Source of the DNA: CAZJCK01 sp964544635 | GTDB taxonomy: Bacteria > Zixibacteria > MSB-5A5 > GN15 > FEB-12 | Assembly: GCA_964544635.1 (NCBI GenBank) | Contig: CAZJCK010000001.1 | Coordinates: forward strand, 62,001-126,000 | DNA: 64,000 bases | Direction: 5' to 3' | In this document: piece after piece, positions 34,702-44,255 of the stretch | Layout of the letters: every line of letters starts with the position of its first letter | How positions within the stretch are numbered: position 1 is the stretch's first letter | The notes under the pieces: model-generated | The model's database searches: none | The model's input: only the letters and a program-made list of their open reading frames with translations | What the model was told of the DNA's origin: nothing | Program-made: the position numbers and the translations under genes

Positions 34702-36933
34702 TTACCCGCCTTCCAGCCGCCACCCGACCTCTTCCGGCGCCAACCTGATCGCCCCATCCCTGCGCAAATAGTGAACAGTATGCCGGTCCTTTCCCCAGCC
34801 GCCGGCAACCACCGTCGAGCCGAGCTTCCAATAAGTCAGGGTGCGCTGATCCCGACCGCTTAGCCCGGATATGACCAGCACGGCTGACCTGTCGCCTATG
34901 AATTTCCGCGGAATGTCATCAAGGCGCGGCGCCGCCACGATCACGCCGCACTCCTCGAAGACCATCGCTGTCCGCTCGCTCAGGCAGAGTGACGGCATTG
35001 TCGTCGCCGTATCAATCCGCCCGAAACCGCGATGCCGCACCGCCGGATCTGCAGGCGGCGACAGGTCACCGAAGATGCCCGTGAGCAACTCCGGATACAG
35101 CAGCGAATCGGCTTTCCAGACCGACGCCAGCCGCATCAGGTCATCGACCGCACCATGATCAGCCGCCAGCACTACCAGATGGCGCAGCCGTTCCACTCCG
35201 AAACGCTTCAAAATTGGCGAGATGATGCGCTCCTCCGACGGATACTCGGTGTCGTGCAACTCCGTGATGACAAGATCGATCAGGCTCATGCCGCCGATCG
35301 GACGTATCATCGCCACCCCGCCCGGCACGCCAAACAGGACCGGCTTATCCTGCCGGATCGTCAGTTCTGTCCACACCATTCCCACAAGCACCAGGTTGAT
35401 CAGCAGTCCCGTACCGATGGCCAGTCGCGGCCGCCAGGCGCGACGCTTGAGCGACACCGCCGCCAGCACCAGCAGGCCGTAGGTCGCCAGCACCGGCAGC
35501 CACGACACCTGGGGCGTGCTCACCACCCAGCTGCCCTCGCCGCCAAACAGCTCCAGGCAGACAAGGATGCCGTGCATCAGCGGATCGACCAGTGCCCCCA
35601 CCAGCATCCCGAGAACCGGCAGCACGGCATACGCGATCAGCAGCAGCACAACTCCCACCACCGCCGCCGACACCATCGGCACGACCAGCAGGTTGGCGAC
35701 CACCGACCACACCGGCACGCGGTCGAAATGCAGCGCGATCAACGGCGTCGAACAAAGCTGCGCCGTGGCCGCTATGATGAAAGGGAAGACCAGCAGACGA
35801 TACCACCACCGTCCGTGATATTTCACGAACAGCGCGGTCACTCGTGGAACGATGAAGATCAATCCCCACGCTGTCACGAACGACAACTGGAACCCGATAC
35901 TGAACAGCTGGCTCGGTTCCACCAGCAGGATGATCAGCGCCGTCAACGCCACGATATTGTTCAGGTCATACTTTCGCCCCAGCAGTCGTGCGATCAGCAC
36001 CAGTGTCGCCATCAGGCCGGCGCGCACAACCGACGGCTCCCCGTACGACAACAGCACGAACAACCCGATCACACCGAATAATGCCAGCGTCTCGGTCACC
36101 CGCCGAAACCGCATCGGTCGTAGCATCGCCCCGACTACCAACAGCACCAGCGCAACGTTCGACCCCGACACCGCCAGTAAGTGCAGTGTCCCTGAATTTC
36201 GAAAATGCTCGTACACGTCGTCTGGAATATGCCGGGTCTCCCCGATCAGGAAACCGCCGGCCAGCGCCGACGCTTTGTCCGACAGCGCGGCATCGAATGT
36301 CCTGAGTATGGCGTCGCGAATCCGTCCGACTATCGAGTAACCGTCCGACTGCAGGGTCGACGCCACCCTGACATCCAGCAGCGTCGGCAGGTACGCTACC
36401 GCCTGGATGTTGCGCAACCGCAGGTAACGCACATAGTCGAAACCGGTGAGATTTTCCCGTTCACGCAATGGATAGACACGTCGCGTCAGCGCAACGTAGT
36501 CGCCGCGCTGCAACGCCGTCGTCGCCTCCTCCACCTGCAACAGCACGCGGCCCGATACCCGGTACCATCGATCTGAAGTTATCGAATCGACCGCCACGAC
36601 AATATCTGTCCGCTCCCGGTGCAACCGCGGCCAGTCATCAACGCGACCGTACAGGGTCAGCCGCACCGGCTCGCGAACGAGTCGCTCGATATTTGTCGGC
36701 CCGGTCGCATATGTCGTCGCTGCAAAGTGCGTCGCGGCGGTCAGGCCGATAACGAAGATCACCAGCGTCGCCGCACCATCGCGCCACCGCCGCCGCAACA
36801 CTACCGCTGTCAACAGGGTAAAAAGTACGAGAAGAAAAAGCAGCATCCAGACCGGCGGTCGAAAGATATCGACCAGCACGATCGCGCCTGCCGTCATCAG
36901 CACCGGTCCGATGGCCGGGTACATTCGCCCCAT
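34702..36933 (-). CDS. comEC: ComEC/Rec2 family DNA uptake channel protein
   Basis: 743 residues. Two or three N-terminal hydrophobic segments, a DUF4131 OB-like region (about 85-190), and the competence channel domain (about 225-500) with its hallmark HLLAVSGSN (251-259), SYGEPSVVRAGLMATL and DPSQLFSIGFQLSF-like segment. The C-terminal region (about 530-743) is where an MBL nuclease normally sits, but the metal motif is replaced by VLAADHGAVDDL (about 588-599), with neither HxHxDH nor the later histidines. The protein would import single-stranded DNA without its own nuclease. Neighbouring PilT, PilB and PilC supply a pilus for uptake. Confidence 0.85.
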   Translation of the reverse strand: MGRMYPAIGPVLMTAGAIVLVDIFRPPVWMLLFLLVLFTLLTAVVLRRRWRDGAATLVIFVIGLTAATHFAATTYATGPTNIERLVREPVRLTLYGRVDDWPRLHRERTDIVVAVDSITSDRWYRVSGRVLLQVEEATTALQRGDYVALTRRVYPLRERENLTGFDYVRYLRLRNIQAVAYLPTLLDVRVASTLQSDGYSIVGRIRDAILRTFDAALSDKASALAGGFLIGETRHIPDDVYEHFRNSGTLHLLAVSGSNVALVLLVVGAMLRPMRFRRVTETLALFGVIGLFVLLSYGEPSVVRAGLMATLVLIARLLGRKYDLNNIVALTALIILLVEPSQLFSIGFQLSFVTAWGLIFIVPRVTALFVKYHGRWWYRLLVFPFIIAATAQLCSTPLIALHFDRVPVWSVVANLLVVPMVSAAVVGVVLLLIAYAVLPVLGMLVGALVDPLMHGILVCLELFGGEGSWVVSTPQVSWLPVLATYGLLVLAAVSLKRRAWRPRLAIGTGLLINLVLVGMVWTELTIRQDKPVLFGVPGGVAMIRPIGGMSLIDLVITELHDTEYPSEERIISPILKRFGVERLRHLVVLAADHGAVDDLMRLASVWKADSLLYPELLTGIFGDLSPPADPAVRHRGFGRIDTATTMPSLCLSERTAMVFEECGVIVAAPRLDDIPRKFIGDRSAVLVISGLSGRDQRTLTYWKLGSTVVAGGWGKDRHTVHYLRRDGAIRLAPEEVGWRLEGG

Positions 36934-36954
36934 GAGGCCCCCGCCCCAAGTCAG

Positions 36955-38520
36955 TTAACGTCGCAACAGTTTATTGACTAACTTATCCAGTTCGTCGACG
37001 CGTAACAAGAGACAAATGACAAAATAAAGCAATCCGCCAATGAGCATCGGCGCCGCCAGGTCGACAATCCGGTGGACCAGCCCCGGCCAGGCATCCGGCC
37101 AGAAATCGGGGATTGCCACCGCCGCCACGAATGCCACCAGCGACGCCGCCACGATCTTGGTAAGGTTGACGGCAAACCGCCGCCAGTCGATCACGATCCG
37201 GTGTTCTCCGACAAACCACAAAAGCAGACCGAAGTTGACCAGACCGCCAATGGACGTTGCCGCTGCCAGCCCGGCAAACGACAGCAACTCGATCATCGGC
37301 CAGTACAGCGCCATATTCACCAGCACCGAAATGATCGAGAACTTCATCGGACGTTTCGAATCGCTGCACGCGTAGTAGTACGGTACGACTACGCGTACGC
37401 CGGCAAAGCCAATCAGACCGTACGAATAGTGGGCCAGCGTTAGCGCCGTGTTGGCAGCATCGGTATCCGTAAATGCTCCCCAGTTGTACAGCAGATCGAC
37501 CACCCGATAGCCGATCACCACCAAAAAGACCGCCGACGGGACGACCACCAGCATATTGAGATTCAACGTCTGGGTAAACGACCGCCCCAGCCCTTCGGTA
37601 TCCTTGCGGCTGGCCAGTTCCGACGCTTTGGGCAGGGCCACCGTGCCCAGGGCCACCGCAAACACCCCGAGCGGAAAGTGCATTAAGCGGTAGGCATAAT
37701 TGAGATACGAAATCGCCCCCTCGATCAGGAACGAGGCCAGCAACGTGGAGAGCAGTATATTCACTCGTCCGGCCGACATGCCGGCAATCATCGGTCCGAT
37801 CAGACCCATAATTCGTTGAAAAGCGGGATCGAAGAAATTGACTCTCGGCCTGACTTTGAACCCGAGCTTGATTAGCGGCGGCACCTGTATCCCCAACTGC
37901 GCAATCCCTCCGATCACCACCCCAATCGCCAGCGTGTAGGCGGGCTGATCGAACCAGCGGTACATGATGATTACTGCCAGGATAATGCCGGTATTAAACA
38001 GCGCCGGCGAAACAGCCGGAATCCCAAACCGGCCGAACGAATTGAGCATCCCCATGACCAGCGCCGCCAGCGATACCAGCAGCAGATAGACAAACATGAT
38101 GCGGGTCAGATCGACAGTCAGGTGGAACTTATCCATGTCCTCGGTGAAGCCATTGGCCGTTACATAGATGATAGCCGGAGAGGCCACAATCCCGAGCGCC
38201 ACGATCGCTCCGACGACCAGCAACAGTACGCCCAGCACCACGTTGGCCAGGGCAAACGCCTCCGCCCTGTCGTTTTGGACCAGTTTGTCCTTGAACACCG
38301 GGACAAAAGCCGACGACAGCGCCCCCTCGGCAAACATGTCTCGGAGCAGGTTGGGGATGCGAAAGGCCGTCACAAAGGCGTCGGTGGCCATCCCGGCGCC
38401 AAAATAATAGGCCATCACCTGTTCCCGGATGAGTCCCAGCACCCGAGAAAAGCCGGTGGCCCCGGATACAGTGGCGGCCGAACCTACCGTCGAACTTCTT
38501 TGTTGCTCAGTTGTTGACAA
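36955..38520 (-). CDS. murJ: Lipid II flippase MurJ
   Basis: 521 residues, about 14 transmembrane segments of the MOP superfamily. Family motifs: SRVLGLIREQVMAYYFGAG, DAFVTAFRIPNLLRDMFAEG, ALSSAFVPVF, and ASFLIEGAISYLNYAYRLMHFPLG with ALGTVALPKASELASR (quoted in parts). It flips lipid II across the inner membrane for peptidoglycan synthesis. The first codon is TTG at 38520, without a clear ribosome site and overlapping the -35 box of the divergent rpsT promoter; the precise start is uncertain. comEC begins 21 bases downstream of its stop, so the two may be co-transcribed. Confidence 0.93.
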   Translation of the reverse strand: MSTTEQQRSSTVGSAATVSGATGFSRVLGLIREQVMAYYFGAGMATDAFVTAFRIPNLLRDMFAEGALSSAFVPVFKDKLVQNDRAEAFALANVVLGVLLLVVGAIVALGIVASPAIIYVTANGFTEDMDKFHLTVDLTRIMFVYLLLVSLAALVMGMLNSFGRFGIPAVSPALFNTGIILAVIIMYRWFDQPAYTLAIGVVIGGIAQLGIQVPPLIKLGFKVRPRVNFFDPAFQRIMGLIGPMIAGMSAGRVNILLSTLLASFLIEGAISYLNYAYRLMHFPLGVFAVALGTVALPKASELASRKDTEGLGRSFTQTLNLNMLVVVPSAVFLVVIGYRVVDLLYNWGAFTDTDAANTALTLAHYSYGLIGFAGVRVVVPYYYACSDSKRPMKFSIISVLVNMALYWPMIELLSFAGLAAATSIGGLVNFGLLLWFVGEHRIVIDWRRFAVNLTKIVAASLVAFVAAVAIPDFWPDAWPGLVHRIVDLAAPMLIGGLLYFVICLLLRVDELDKLVNKLLRR

Positions 38521-38541
38521 AACAGCGAAACCGTGTATCTT
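38514..38541 (+). promoter_or_regulatory. Promoter of rpsT
   Basis: TTGACA, 16 bases, TATCTT, ending 42 bases before the TTG start of rpsT. The -35 is perfect. It overlaps the start codon of the divergent murJ gene. Confidence 0.65.
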
Positions 38542-38583
38542 TATTGGCTAAGGAAGAATTACATAGACTGAAAGGGTATAGCA

Positions 38584-38838
38584 TTGCCGCATCACAAAGA
38601 TAAGAAGAAACGCGCAAAGACTTCGGCCAAAGCACGCGAACGTAACCGCGGCTATCGCTCGGAGCTTCGCTCCGCCATCCGCGACCTGCGCACCGAGACC
38701 AATTCCGATGTCGCACAGCGGCGCTACAGGACGGTGTCCGGACTGCTTGATCGCGCCGCCAATCGCGGCCTGATCCACCGCAACAGGGCCAGCCGCTATA
38801 AATCGCGCCTCTCCCGCTTCGTGCGCGGAATTGTCTGA
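38584..38838 (+). CDS. rpsT: 30S ribosomal protein S20
   Basis: 84 residues, helical and very basic: MPHHKDKKKRAKTSAKARERN at the start, then SELRSAIRDLR, LLDRAANRGLIHRNRASRYKSRLSR. It binds 16S rRNA early in 30S assembly. The start is TTG, as S20 genes often use weak starts tied to autoregulation, with AAAGGG seven bases upstream. Divergent from murJ, the same neighbour as in many bacteria. Its own promoter and terminator make it monocistronic. Confidence 0.93.
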   Translation: MPHHKDKKKRAKTSAKARERNRGYRSELRSAIRDLRTETNSDVAQRRYRTVSGLLDRAANRGLIHRNRASRYKSRLSRFVRGIV

Positions 38839-38867
38839 TCGGCCCCTTACCGCCGACGCAAAACACC

Positions 38868-38905
38868 AGGGCGCGCTCCGAGATCTCTCCGGGGCGCGCT
38901 TTCCT
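38868..38905 (+). terminator. Rho-independent terminator of rpsT
   Basis: AGGGCGCGCTCCG, 9-base loop, CGGGGCGCGCTTT, then TTCCTC. The stem is 13 bp with three G-T pairs; the U-run is short. Confidence 0.55.
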
Positions 38906-39027
38906 CTGTTCGGGCGGCTTTGTCACGGCTCGACGACTCCCTTCCGTTTACTAATCGTACCTCTCCCTGGTACCCTCACTCATCGGACAACGTAGCCGCC
39001 CGCAGCACGCCGTTCAACTTTTTAATT

Positions 39028-39900
39028 CTATCGATTTAACAGGAAAATCTGACCGTCGTAAAAGCTCGTTCGCAGCGAACGATAGCGCAGCGCAATCAAC
39101 TCGCTGAGATACTGCTGCTTTTCGGTCAGGGAGATGTTCGACGTCAGCACCTCGACCGGGAAGTCGATGTGCAGGACCCGCCGACGCAGATGACAGTGGA
39201 TAGTCTCCGGCGGAAACAGCCGTTCGGCCCGCGCCGCCGCCTTCAGGTCGTCCAGATCGAAGTTCGGTATCTTCAAGCGCCCGGTCATCGCAGATGTCCG
39301 TGTCAGGCCGTCCCGGCGCGAGCGACGATCCAGCGCCGGCACAAACCGCCCGATTCGGGCAATCTCGCGAAACAGCTGATCCAGCGGTGTAGGACAGCCG
39401 GTACGCGTCGAGTCTCGTAGCGCCAGGCGAACCTGGCGATCTTCAAACTCGAAACCAACCGGCAGGATTCCGTCACCCGCCGACGACTCGCTGATTGCCA
39501 CCGTCTCGCTGTGGCGCCCCACAAACCGAACCAGGTCCTCATAGGTAAACCGTACCACCCCAACCGGTAGATTCTCGATGACGATCTGCTCTGACGGACA
39601 GATCTGCACCGGCAGGTATTCCAATCCCTCGGCCACGAGTTCGTGGAACTCGTCGGCGTCACCCAGCAGCAGGTAGTTCGATTCATCAAGCGGCGTCACC
39701 GGGAACGGGTGACGGACCGTTCTCAGCTGGCCGTCCTCCTCCGAACGAGCTGACTCGACAGATTGCCATTCGTACGGAAGAATCGACTCCGTGTCGGCAA
39801 TGGAGAGATGAGGCATAGCGATCTGGTTCATGGCGACGAGTGGAGCAAGGGGTATGCCGCCCGGTCGCCTGAGAATTGGTAAGTCCCGCAAAACAAACAA
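39028..39900 (-). CDS. Protein of unknown function with a possible ParB-like N-terminal domain
   Basis: 290 residues from a TTG at 39900; an ATG at 39831 is an alternative start, and neither has a convincing ribosome site. The segment YLLLGDADEFHELVAEGLEYLPVQIC resembles the strand-helix-strand of ParB/Srx-type domains (typically YLLIDG..R..A....G...IPV.V). The C-terminal half has LFPPETIHCHLRRRVLHIDFP and a closing helix LTEKQQYLSELIALRYRS. No catalytic motif is evident. Convergent with rpsT and upstream of nothing; orphan gene. The assignment is weak. Confidence 0.45.
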   Translation of the reverse strand: MFVLRDLPILRRPGGIPLAPLVAMNQIAMPHLSIADTESILPYEWQSVESARSEEDGQLRTVRHPFPVTPLDESNYLLLGDADEFHELVAEGLEYLPVQICPSEQIVIENLPVGVVRFTYEDLVRFVGRHSETVAISESSAGDGILPVGFEFEDRQVRLALRDSTRTGCPTPLDQLFREIARIGRFVPALDRRSRRDGLTRTSAMTGRLKIPNFDLDDLKAAARAERLFPPETIHCHLRRRVLHIDFPVEVLTSNISLTEKQQYLSELIALRYRSLRTSFYDGQIFLLNR

Positions 39901-40011
39901 GATACCCGTGATGCATCACTGCCGTAACCGCGCCAAAGAGGCTCCATTTGGTATCAACAAGGTATACCGGCGCTTTACCGATTCACAATATATGCAACCG
40001 CCTTACCCCCA

Positions 40012-40044
40012 CCGAAAAACCGGGCGGCCATCACGACCGCCCGG
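40012..40044 (-). terminator. Rho-independent terminator of the M28 peptidase gene
   Basis: CCGGGCGG, 9-base loop, CCGCCCGG followed by TTTTTC on the minus strand, 28 bases after the stop codon. Confidence 0.75.
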
Positions 40045-40072
40045 CTCCTGGTATCACTATCTCGAGCTGAGA

Positions 40073-42811
40073 CTATTGAACACAGCCCATCTGCGGCGGT
40101 GAACCGCCGTTGAAAAAGAAGTCCACGAAATAGGCAAGGTCGATCGGGTCGAATCTGCAGTCACCGTTGACGTCCGCAGCGTTCGGATGGGCAGGCGCCA
40201 CTCCGCCAGCATACAGATGATCGACCAGATAGCTCAGATCTGTCGGGGAAACATCCATATCGCCATTCATGTCACCCGGCACTACCACGAGGACCGATTC
40301 GCCGAACAGCTGCGCCGCGTATTGTACCAGGTTGATCGCCGATTGCTCGGTCAGGAAATAGAGCGGGAACCCAAGCAGGATATGCTTCTCTTCCCCGTCG
40401 TTGTACAGCACCGCGCACGGCTCCCCTTCGTAGGCTGGATTGTCGCTGAACGAATCAAAACTGTAGATTGGCACCGCCCCGGCACGCAAAGTCATGGCCG
40501 GCACATACGGCAGGTTGCCGAACGGATTCGACATATCCACCACCACATCCGGCCAGCCGTTCAAACCTGTCGCCCCGGCAAAATCCTGCGCCGAATTGAG
40601 CACAAACGATGAAATGCCAAAGTCGTCGTAGTACATCGTGCCCGGGTCAGCCTCCAGCCCCCAGAAATACATTGTCCGCCACCCCTCCACCAGCAGGTTA
40701 CCCGGATTGTCGGCATACCACTTCAGACTGTCTTCACTCGCCCCGATCAGTTTCGCGCTCAGATCGTCATCAAGCCAGAAGATCGATGAATACCGGCCCG
40801 CCTGGTTTCGATCCAGCGCCGCACCCGAGGTGTCGTTACGGATTATACGGTAATTGAGATCGCCAAACAGCGAGTCGATCCAGGATGCTTGCCCGGTCTC
40901 GCTCGGCATGGCGGCATCGTCCTTTATCTCGTCGACCACCAGGATGCCGCCGTCGAAGGTCGCGGCATAGCCGCTGATAGTCGGCGACGGATCCGACTCA
41001 AAGCCGTCGGTGTCGACCGCCGAGATCTGGTAATGATACTCCGTCTGCGGTGTAACAAAATCGTCGGTGAACGCCGACAGATCAACATTGTCTTGATAGA
41101 GCACAAACGCTCCCATGCCCTCGGCACGATAGATCCGGTAGTGTGAGAAATCAGCCTCGCGATTGTCGGCCCAGTCCAAATCGATCTTGTGGTCGCCCGG
41201 GTCTGTGCGCGCGGCCATCGGAGTGCGCGGTATCAGCAGCGGCACGCCTGACGCCTCTACGCCATACACCGCCGGATAGCCGCCGGGTGCATCGCCCACG
41301 ACTGTAAAGTAATACGTTGTCCCTTCGGTCAGTCCTCCGATGAAGTGGCCACAAGTCGGGTCGATCTGGTAAAAAGAGTCAACATACGATTGAGGGCTCG
41401 TTCCCCAGTAGGTCGTGTAGAGGTAGGCCGGATCGCAGTCGGCAAACTTCACCCACAGCGTCTGACCGTCACCCATATCGACAATCTCTTCAATCTCGGT
41501 CGGGTGCGCCGCATCGGCCACATAGCTGACACTCGCGACAGCCATCCGTCCGACATTGGCCAGGTAATCAAAATCAAGGCGCGTCGATATATCGAGATTG
41601 GTGTGCCAGCCGGCGAAGTTGAAATCGGTTTCGATATTATTGCAGACGGTAAAGCCTTGCTGCATGAACGAGGCGTGATCGGAGCTGGCGCCGGCCGCAA
41701 CCAGCTGCGGCAGCAGATCCGAGACCCTCAGCGCCGTGAAGGCGGCATGATCACGGTAAGCCGTGTTGCTCGCGGCCGCTGACATGTCGATCTGGTTGGA
41801 ATTGCTCGGGTCATGCGCCACCATGTCGTAGTTGTACATCACCTCGAGCTTGGTCCCCTGTGCCGCAAAGTCAGCGGCGGCCGCGCTTGATCCAACCAGC
41901 CCTACCTCTTCGGCCGAAAACGGCATGAATATGACCGTCTTGCGCAAATTGGCCGCGGCCAGCACCCGTGCCAACTCCATCGCAATCACTGTCCCCGATG
42001 CATTGTCATCGGCGCCCGGTGCGTACGTAAAGGGATCAGTACCCGAACCGAAGACGATCGAGTCGTAATGACCGCCGACCACAATGACATGGTCCGGCTC
42101 GGCAATACCCGGCTTGACCGCCTTCACGTTGTAGTGCCAGCCGCCGCCCCAGTAGAACGACGGTGTGGTGACATCGGTGTAGCCCCACTCCTGCAACTTC
42201 TGTACAATCCAGTCGCGGGCGGCGTCGATCGAGTCGGTCCAGATATAGCGTGTTCTGAACGCCTCCAGCCGCTCTACATACGACTGCATCGAATCGGCGC
42301 TGATCAGGTTGGCAAGGGTGTCGGAGTTGGGAAATAAATCCTGCGAAAACGTAGCTACCGTCTTTGGCAGGTAGGTTATCCGTATCGAATGCTCCGTAAC
42401 CGCTCGGAACGTATACAGCGGATCATTCGATGCCGCCTGGGTGACAGACTGTGATGGTCGCACCAGGTACGCCTGTCCCCCCAGTTCCGTTACTTTTCCG
42501 GCGAAACTACCCGATGCCTCGCGCGGTTCAAGAGGGCGGCGCGGTTGGGCAATCAGCGCCTCTTCTGAAGTAAGCTCAGGCAAGGCTGCGTAATTGAGGC
42601 CGGCCCGTTCCAACTGAGCTCGTTCCGTCGGGTTTGGGGAAACGAGAAATTGATTGCCGTCGCGGTAATACGCCTGGCCGATGATTCCCGTCAGCACCTC
42701 CGCCTGGAAGCGATTGTCTACGGTCACCCAGCCCAGATCATCGGCAAGCGCCGACCCGGCACACCATACCAGCGCCAGGCAAATGGCTGCACGTACGTGG
42801 ATCCTCTGCAT
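40073..42811 (-). CDS. Secreted M28 zinc aminopeptidase with Fn3 and dockerin-type modules
   Basis: 912 residues from the ATG at 42811 (GGGAGG upstream), which starts a signal peptide ending GSALA. A propeptide-like region precedes the M28 peptidase (about 225-440), with zinc ligands and catalytic residues in VVGGHYDS (H248), PGADDNASG (D268), SAEEVGLVGS (E301/E302), YNYDM (D329) and GWHTNLD. Two Fn3-like modules follow, then a gasdermin-free beta region, and at the C-terminus two EF-hand-like repeats, GDMNGDMDVSPTDLSYLVD and ADVNGDCRFDPIDLAYFVD. The last pair is a dockerin type I module, a sign of surface complexes in FCB bacteria. It likely degrades peptides outside the cell. Confidence 0.88.
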   Translation of the reverse strand: MQRIHVRAAICLALVWCAGSALADDLGWVTVDNRFQAEVLTGIIGQAYYRDGNQFLVSPNPTERAQLERAGLNYAALPELTSEEALIAQPRRPLEPREASGSFAGKVTELGGQAYLVRPSQSVTQAASNDPLYTFRAVTEHSIRITYLPKTVATFSQDLFPNSDTLANLISADSMQSYVERLEAFRTRYIWTDSIDAARDWIVQKLQEWGYTDVTTPSFYWGGGWHYNVKAVKPGIAEPDHVIVVGGHYDSIVFGSGTDPFTYAPGADDNASGTVIAMELARVLAAANLRKTVIFMPFSAEEVGLVGSSAAAADFAAQGTKLEVMYNYDMVAHDPSNSNQIDMSAAASNTAYRDHAAFTALRVSDLLPQLVAAGASSDHASFMQQGFTVCNNIETDFNFAGWHTNLDISTRLDFDYLANVGRMAVASVSYVADAAHPTEIEEIVDMGDGQTLWVKFADCDPAYLYTTYWGTSPQSYVDSFYQIDPTCGHFIGGLTEGTTYYFTVVGDAPGGYPAVYGVEASGVPLLIPRTPMAARTDPGDHKIDLDWADNREADFSHYRIYRAEGMGAFVLYQDNVDLSAFTDDFVTPQTEYHYQISAVDTDGFESDPSPTISGYAATFDGGILVVDEIKDDAAMPSETGQASWIDSLFGDLNYRIIRNDTSGAALDRNQAGRYSSIFWLDDDLSAKLIGASEDSLKWYADNPGNLLVEGWRTMYFWGLEADPGTMYYDDFGISSFVLNSAQDFAGATGLNGWPDVVVDMSNPFGNLPYVPAMTLRAGAVPIYSFDSFSDNPAYEGEPCAVLYNDGEEKHILLGFPLYFLTEQSAINLVQYAAQLFGESVLVVVPGDMNGDMDVSPTDLSYLVDHLYAGGVAPAHPNAADVNGDCRFDPIDLAYFVDFFFNGGSPPQMGCVQ

Positions 42812-42933
42812 CCTCTGTACCTCCCGTAAGTATCCCAACACGACGCGGTGGACAGTGGTGCGCCGGGATAACATGGATAGTAATATCTAAATCAATATGG
42901 GAAATAGACGGCTGTACGTCAAGGATCGTTGTG

Positions 42934-43440
42934 CTAAAGCTTGACGCCGCGACGGATCGGTTCGAATGAGGTCTTGTGCATTTCCGACGGATCCAGCTTT
43001 ACCTGAACAGTCTTTTTGATCGGCATGCTCGGCATATCGGCAATCGATCCGAAGACAACGTTTTCGTTGGTTCGGCAGTATGCCACCTGGATGGTGAAAT
43101 GTCTGGAAAATTCGGTTAGCAGTTGATGACGGGCATCGCCGTTCTGCAGGTGCGAGGTCCGGCCGGTGAAGGCGAACACGAACTGCGGCACCGATGAGTG
43201 CACGATCACCGATGTTACCTTCTCCCCCTTCAGGTTGTCGCGAAGAAACTGCAAGAGACTGAAGAACGCCGCGAACTCCAGATCCATGGCGTTGCCCTCG
43301 GCTCGGCAGCGAAACAGCACACCGTAATGCGGGATGGAAAACAGCAGCAGATCTCGGGCGATGCGGTGGGGATCGTCCGACGTATCATGGCCGCCCAGGC
43401 GATGCCCGATATGGCATTTGATCGGTTTATCTGTATTCAT
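42934..43440 (-). CDS. Protein of unknown function, possibly RNase H-like
   Basis: 168 residues, no signal or membrane segment. GVLFRCRAEGNAMDLEFAAFF, SLLQFLRDNLKGEKVTSVIVH and SSVPQFVFAFTG suggest alternating strand-helix-strand with an Ala-Met-Asp-Leu-Glu helix, which loosely resembles the E-containing helix of RNase HI-like folds. No complete catalytic DEDD set is visible, so I make no enzymatic claim. It follows the thioesterase gene by 146 bases in the same direction. Confidence 0.5.
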   Translation of the reverse strand: MNTDKPIKCHIGHRLGGHDTSDDPHRIARDLLLFSIPHYGVLFRCRAEGNAMDLEFAAFFSLLQFLRDNLKGEKVTSVIVHSSVPQFVFAFTGRTSHLQNGDARHQLLTEFSRHFTIQVAYCRTNENVVFGSIADMPSMPIKKTVQVKLDPSEMHKTSFEPIRRGVKL

Positions 43441-43586
43441 ACGGCGAAGATCAGCCGCAAACTGTATGCCCCCACCAACTTAGCCCCGATCGACGACACT
43501 ATCTTCTTATGCTTAAATAACTTAACACCCTCAGACCAGCACCACGTAAGTCGCTGAAAGGGCAATTGTGAACGCACCTGCCGCCC

Positions 43587-44018
43587 TCAGCCGACCGATT
43601 TCAGCAATTCGTTGCGCAGCGACGGTTTGGCCTCGATGTACTTGCCCGTCGCCGTCGCAAACGGCCGACCGTCATCAGAAAACGCCTCGCCGGCCGTGAT
43701 ATACATCCGCCCCTTCTGCTCGGTCACCCGGCCGTGGAATTTCACATGGTCACCGACGCGAACGGGACGGTGATAGCGCACGGTCAGCTCAGCAGTCACC
43801 GCGTACTTCTTTTCCGCCAGGATTGCCTTGATCATCACTTCATCGAGCAGTGTCGAGATAATCCCGCCGTGATAGATACCGGCATACCCCTCGAACTGCC
43901 TGTCGGCAGTGATCTCGGTGATCACCTTCTCGCCGTCGTAAAGAAACTTCGCTTTCAGGCCGGTCGGATGTTCATCGCCACAGACAAAGCAGTGTTTGTA
44001 TTTGAGTACTTCTTCCAT
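43587..44018 (-). CDS. Hotdog-fold thioesterase (PaaI/4HBT family)
   Basis: 143 residues from the ATG at 44018; the longer frame upstream to 44192 does not look like protein. It starts MEEVLKYKHCFVCGDEHPTGL; the C-x-x-C-G...GL start is typical of a subgroup of acyl-CoA thioesterases. The hotdog helix follows in FEGYAGIYHGGIISTLLDEVM, with the catalytic region HGG-I-x-x-x-L-D-E, and RYHRPVRVGD as the conserved strand. It probably hydrolyses an acyl-CoA; substrate unknown. Confidence 0.82.
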   Translation of the reverse strand: MEEVLKYKHCFVCGDEHPTGLKAKFLYDGEKVITEITADRQFEGYAGIYHGGIISTLLDEVMIKAILAEKKYAVTAELTVRYHRPVRVGDHVKFHGRVTEQKGRMYITAGEAFSDDGRPFATATGKYIEAKPSLRNELLKSVG

Positions 44019-44188
44019 GCCGCCCAAAGTGCGACGCAAGACTGCTGATGTCAAGAGAGCCGTCACCGGTCCCCCCGGACTGTCGCCGAAGGACTTCTGG
44101 CGTTGGCCCGCCATTACCCCCGGAAACTTCGCTCCGCCTTCGGCTGCTCTGAGATCTCGGGCTATTGTTTCATGCGCGGTCCGACCAC

Positions 44189-44227
44189 ACAAAAAAAACG
44201 GCCCGGGGCAGCATGCCCGCGGACCGT
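44189..44227 (-). terminator. Rho-independent terminator of the 44256 lipoprotein gene
   Basis: ACGGTCCGCGGGCA, short loop, TGCCCCGGGCCGT then eight T on the minus strand; a stem of about 13 bp with one bulge. Confidence 0.8.
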
Positions 44228-44255
44228 CAACGTAACTACGTGTGAGGTAGAAATC

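Noticed and set aside
35032..36081. 349-codon plus-strand frame opposite comEC
   Set aside because: Antisense shadow with runs of Gln/His/Arg; comEC motifs on the other strand are decisive.
38839..39027. Possible tRNA or small RNA after rpsT
   Set aside because: The only structure found is the rpsT terminator; no cloverleaf or T-loop GTTCRA pattern is present.
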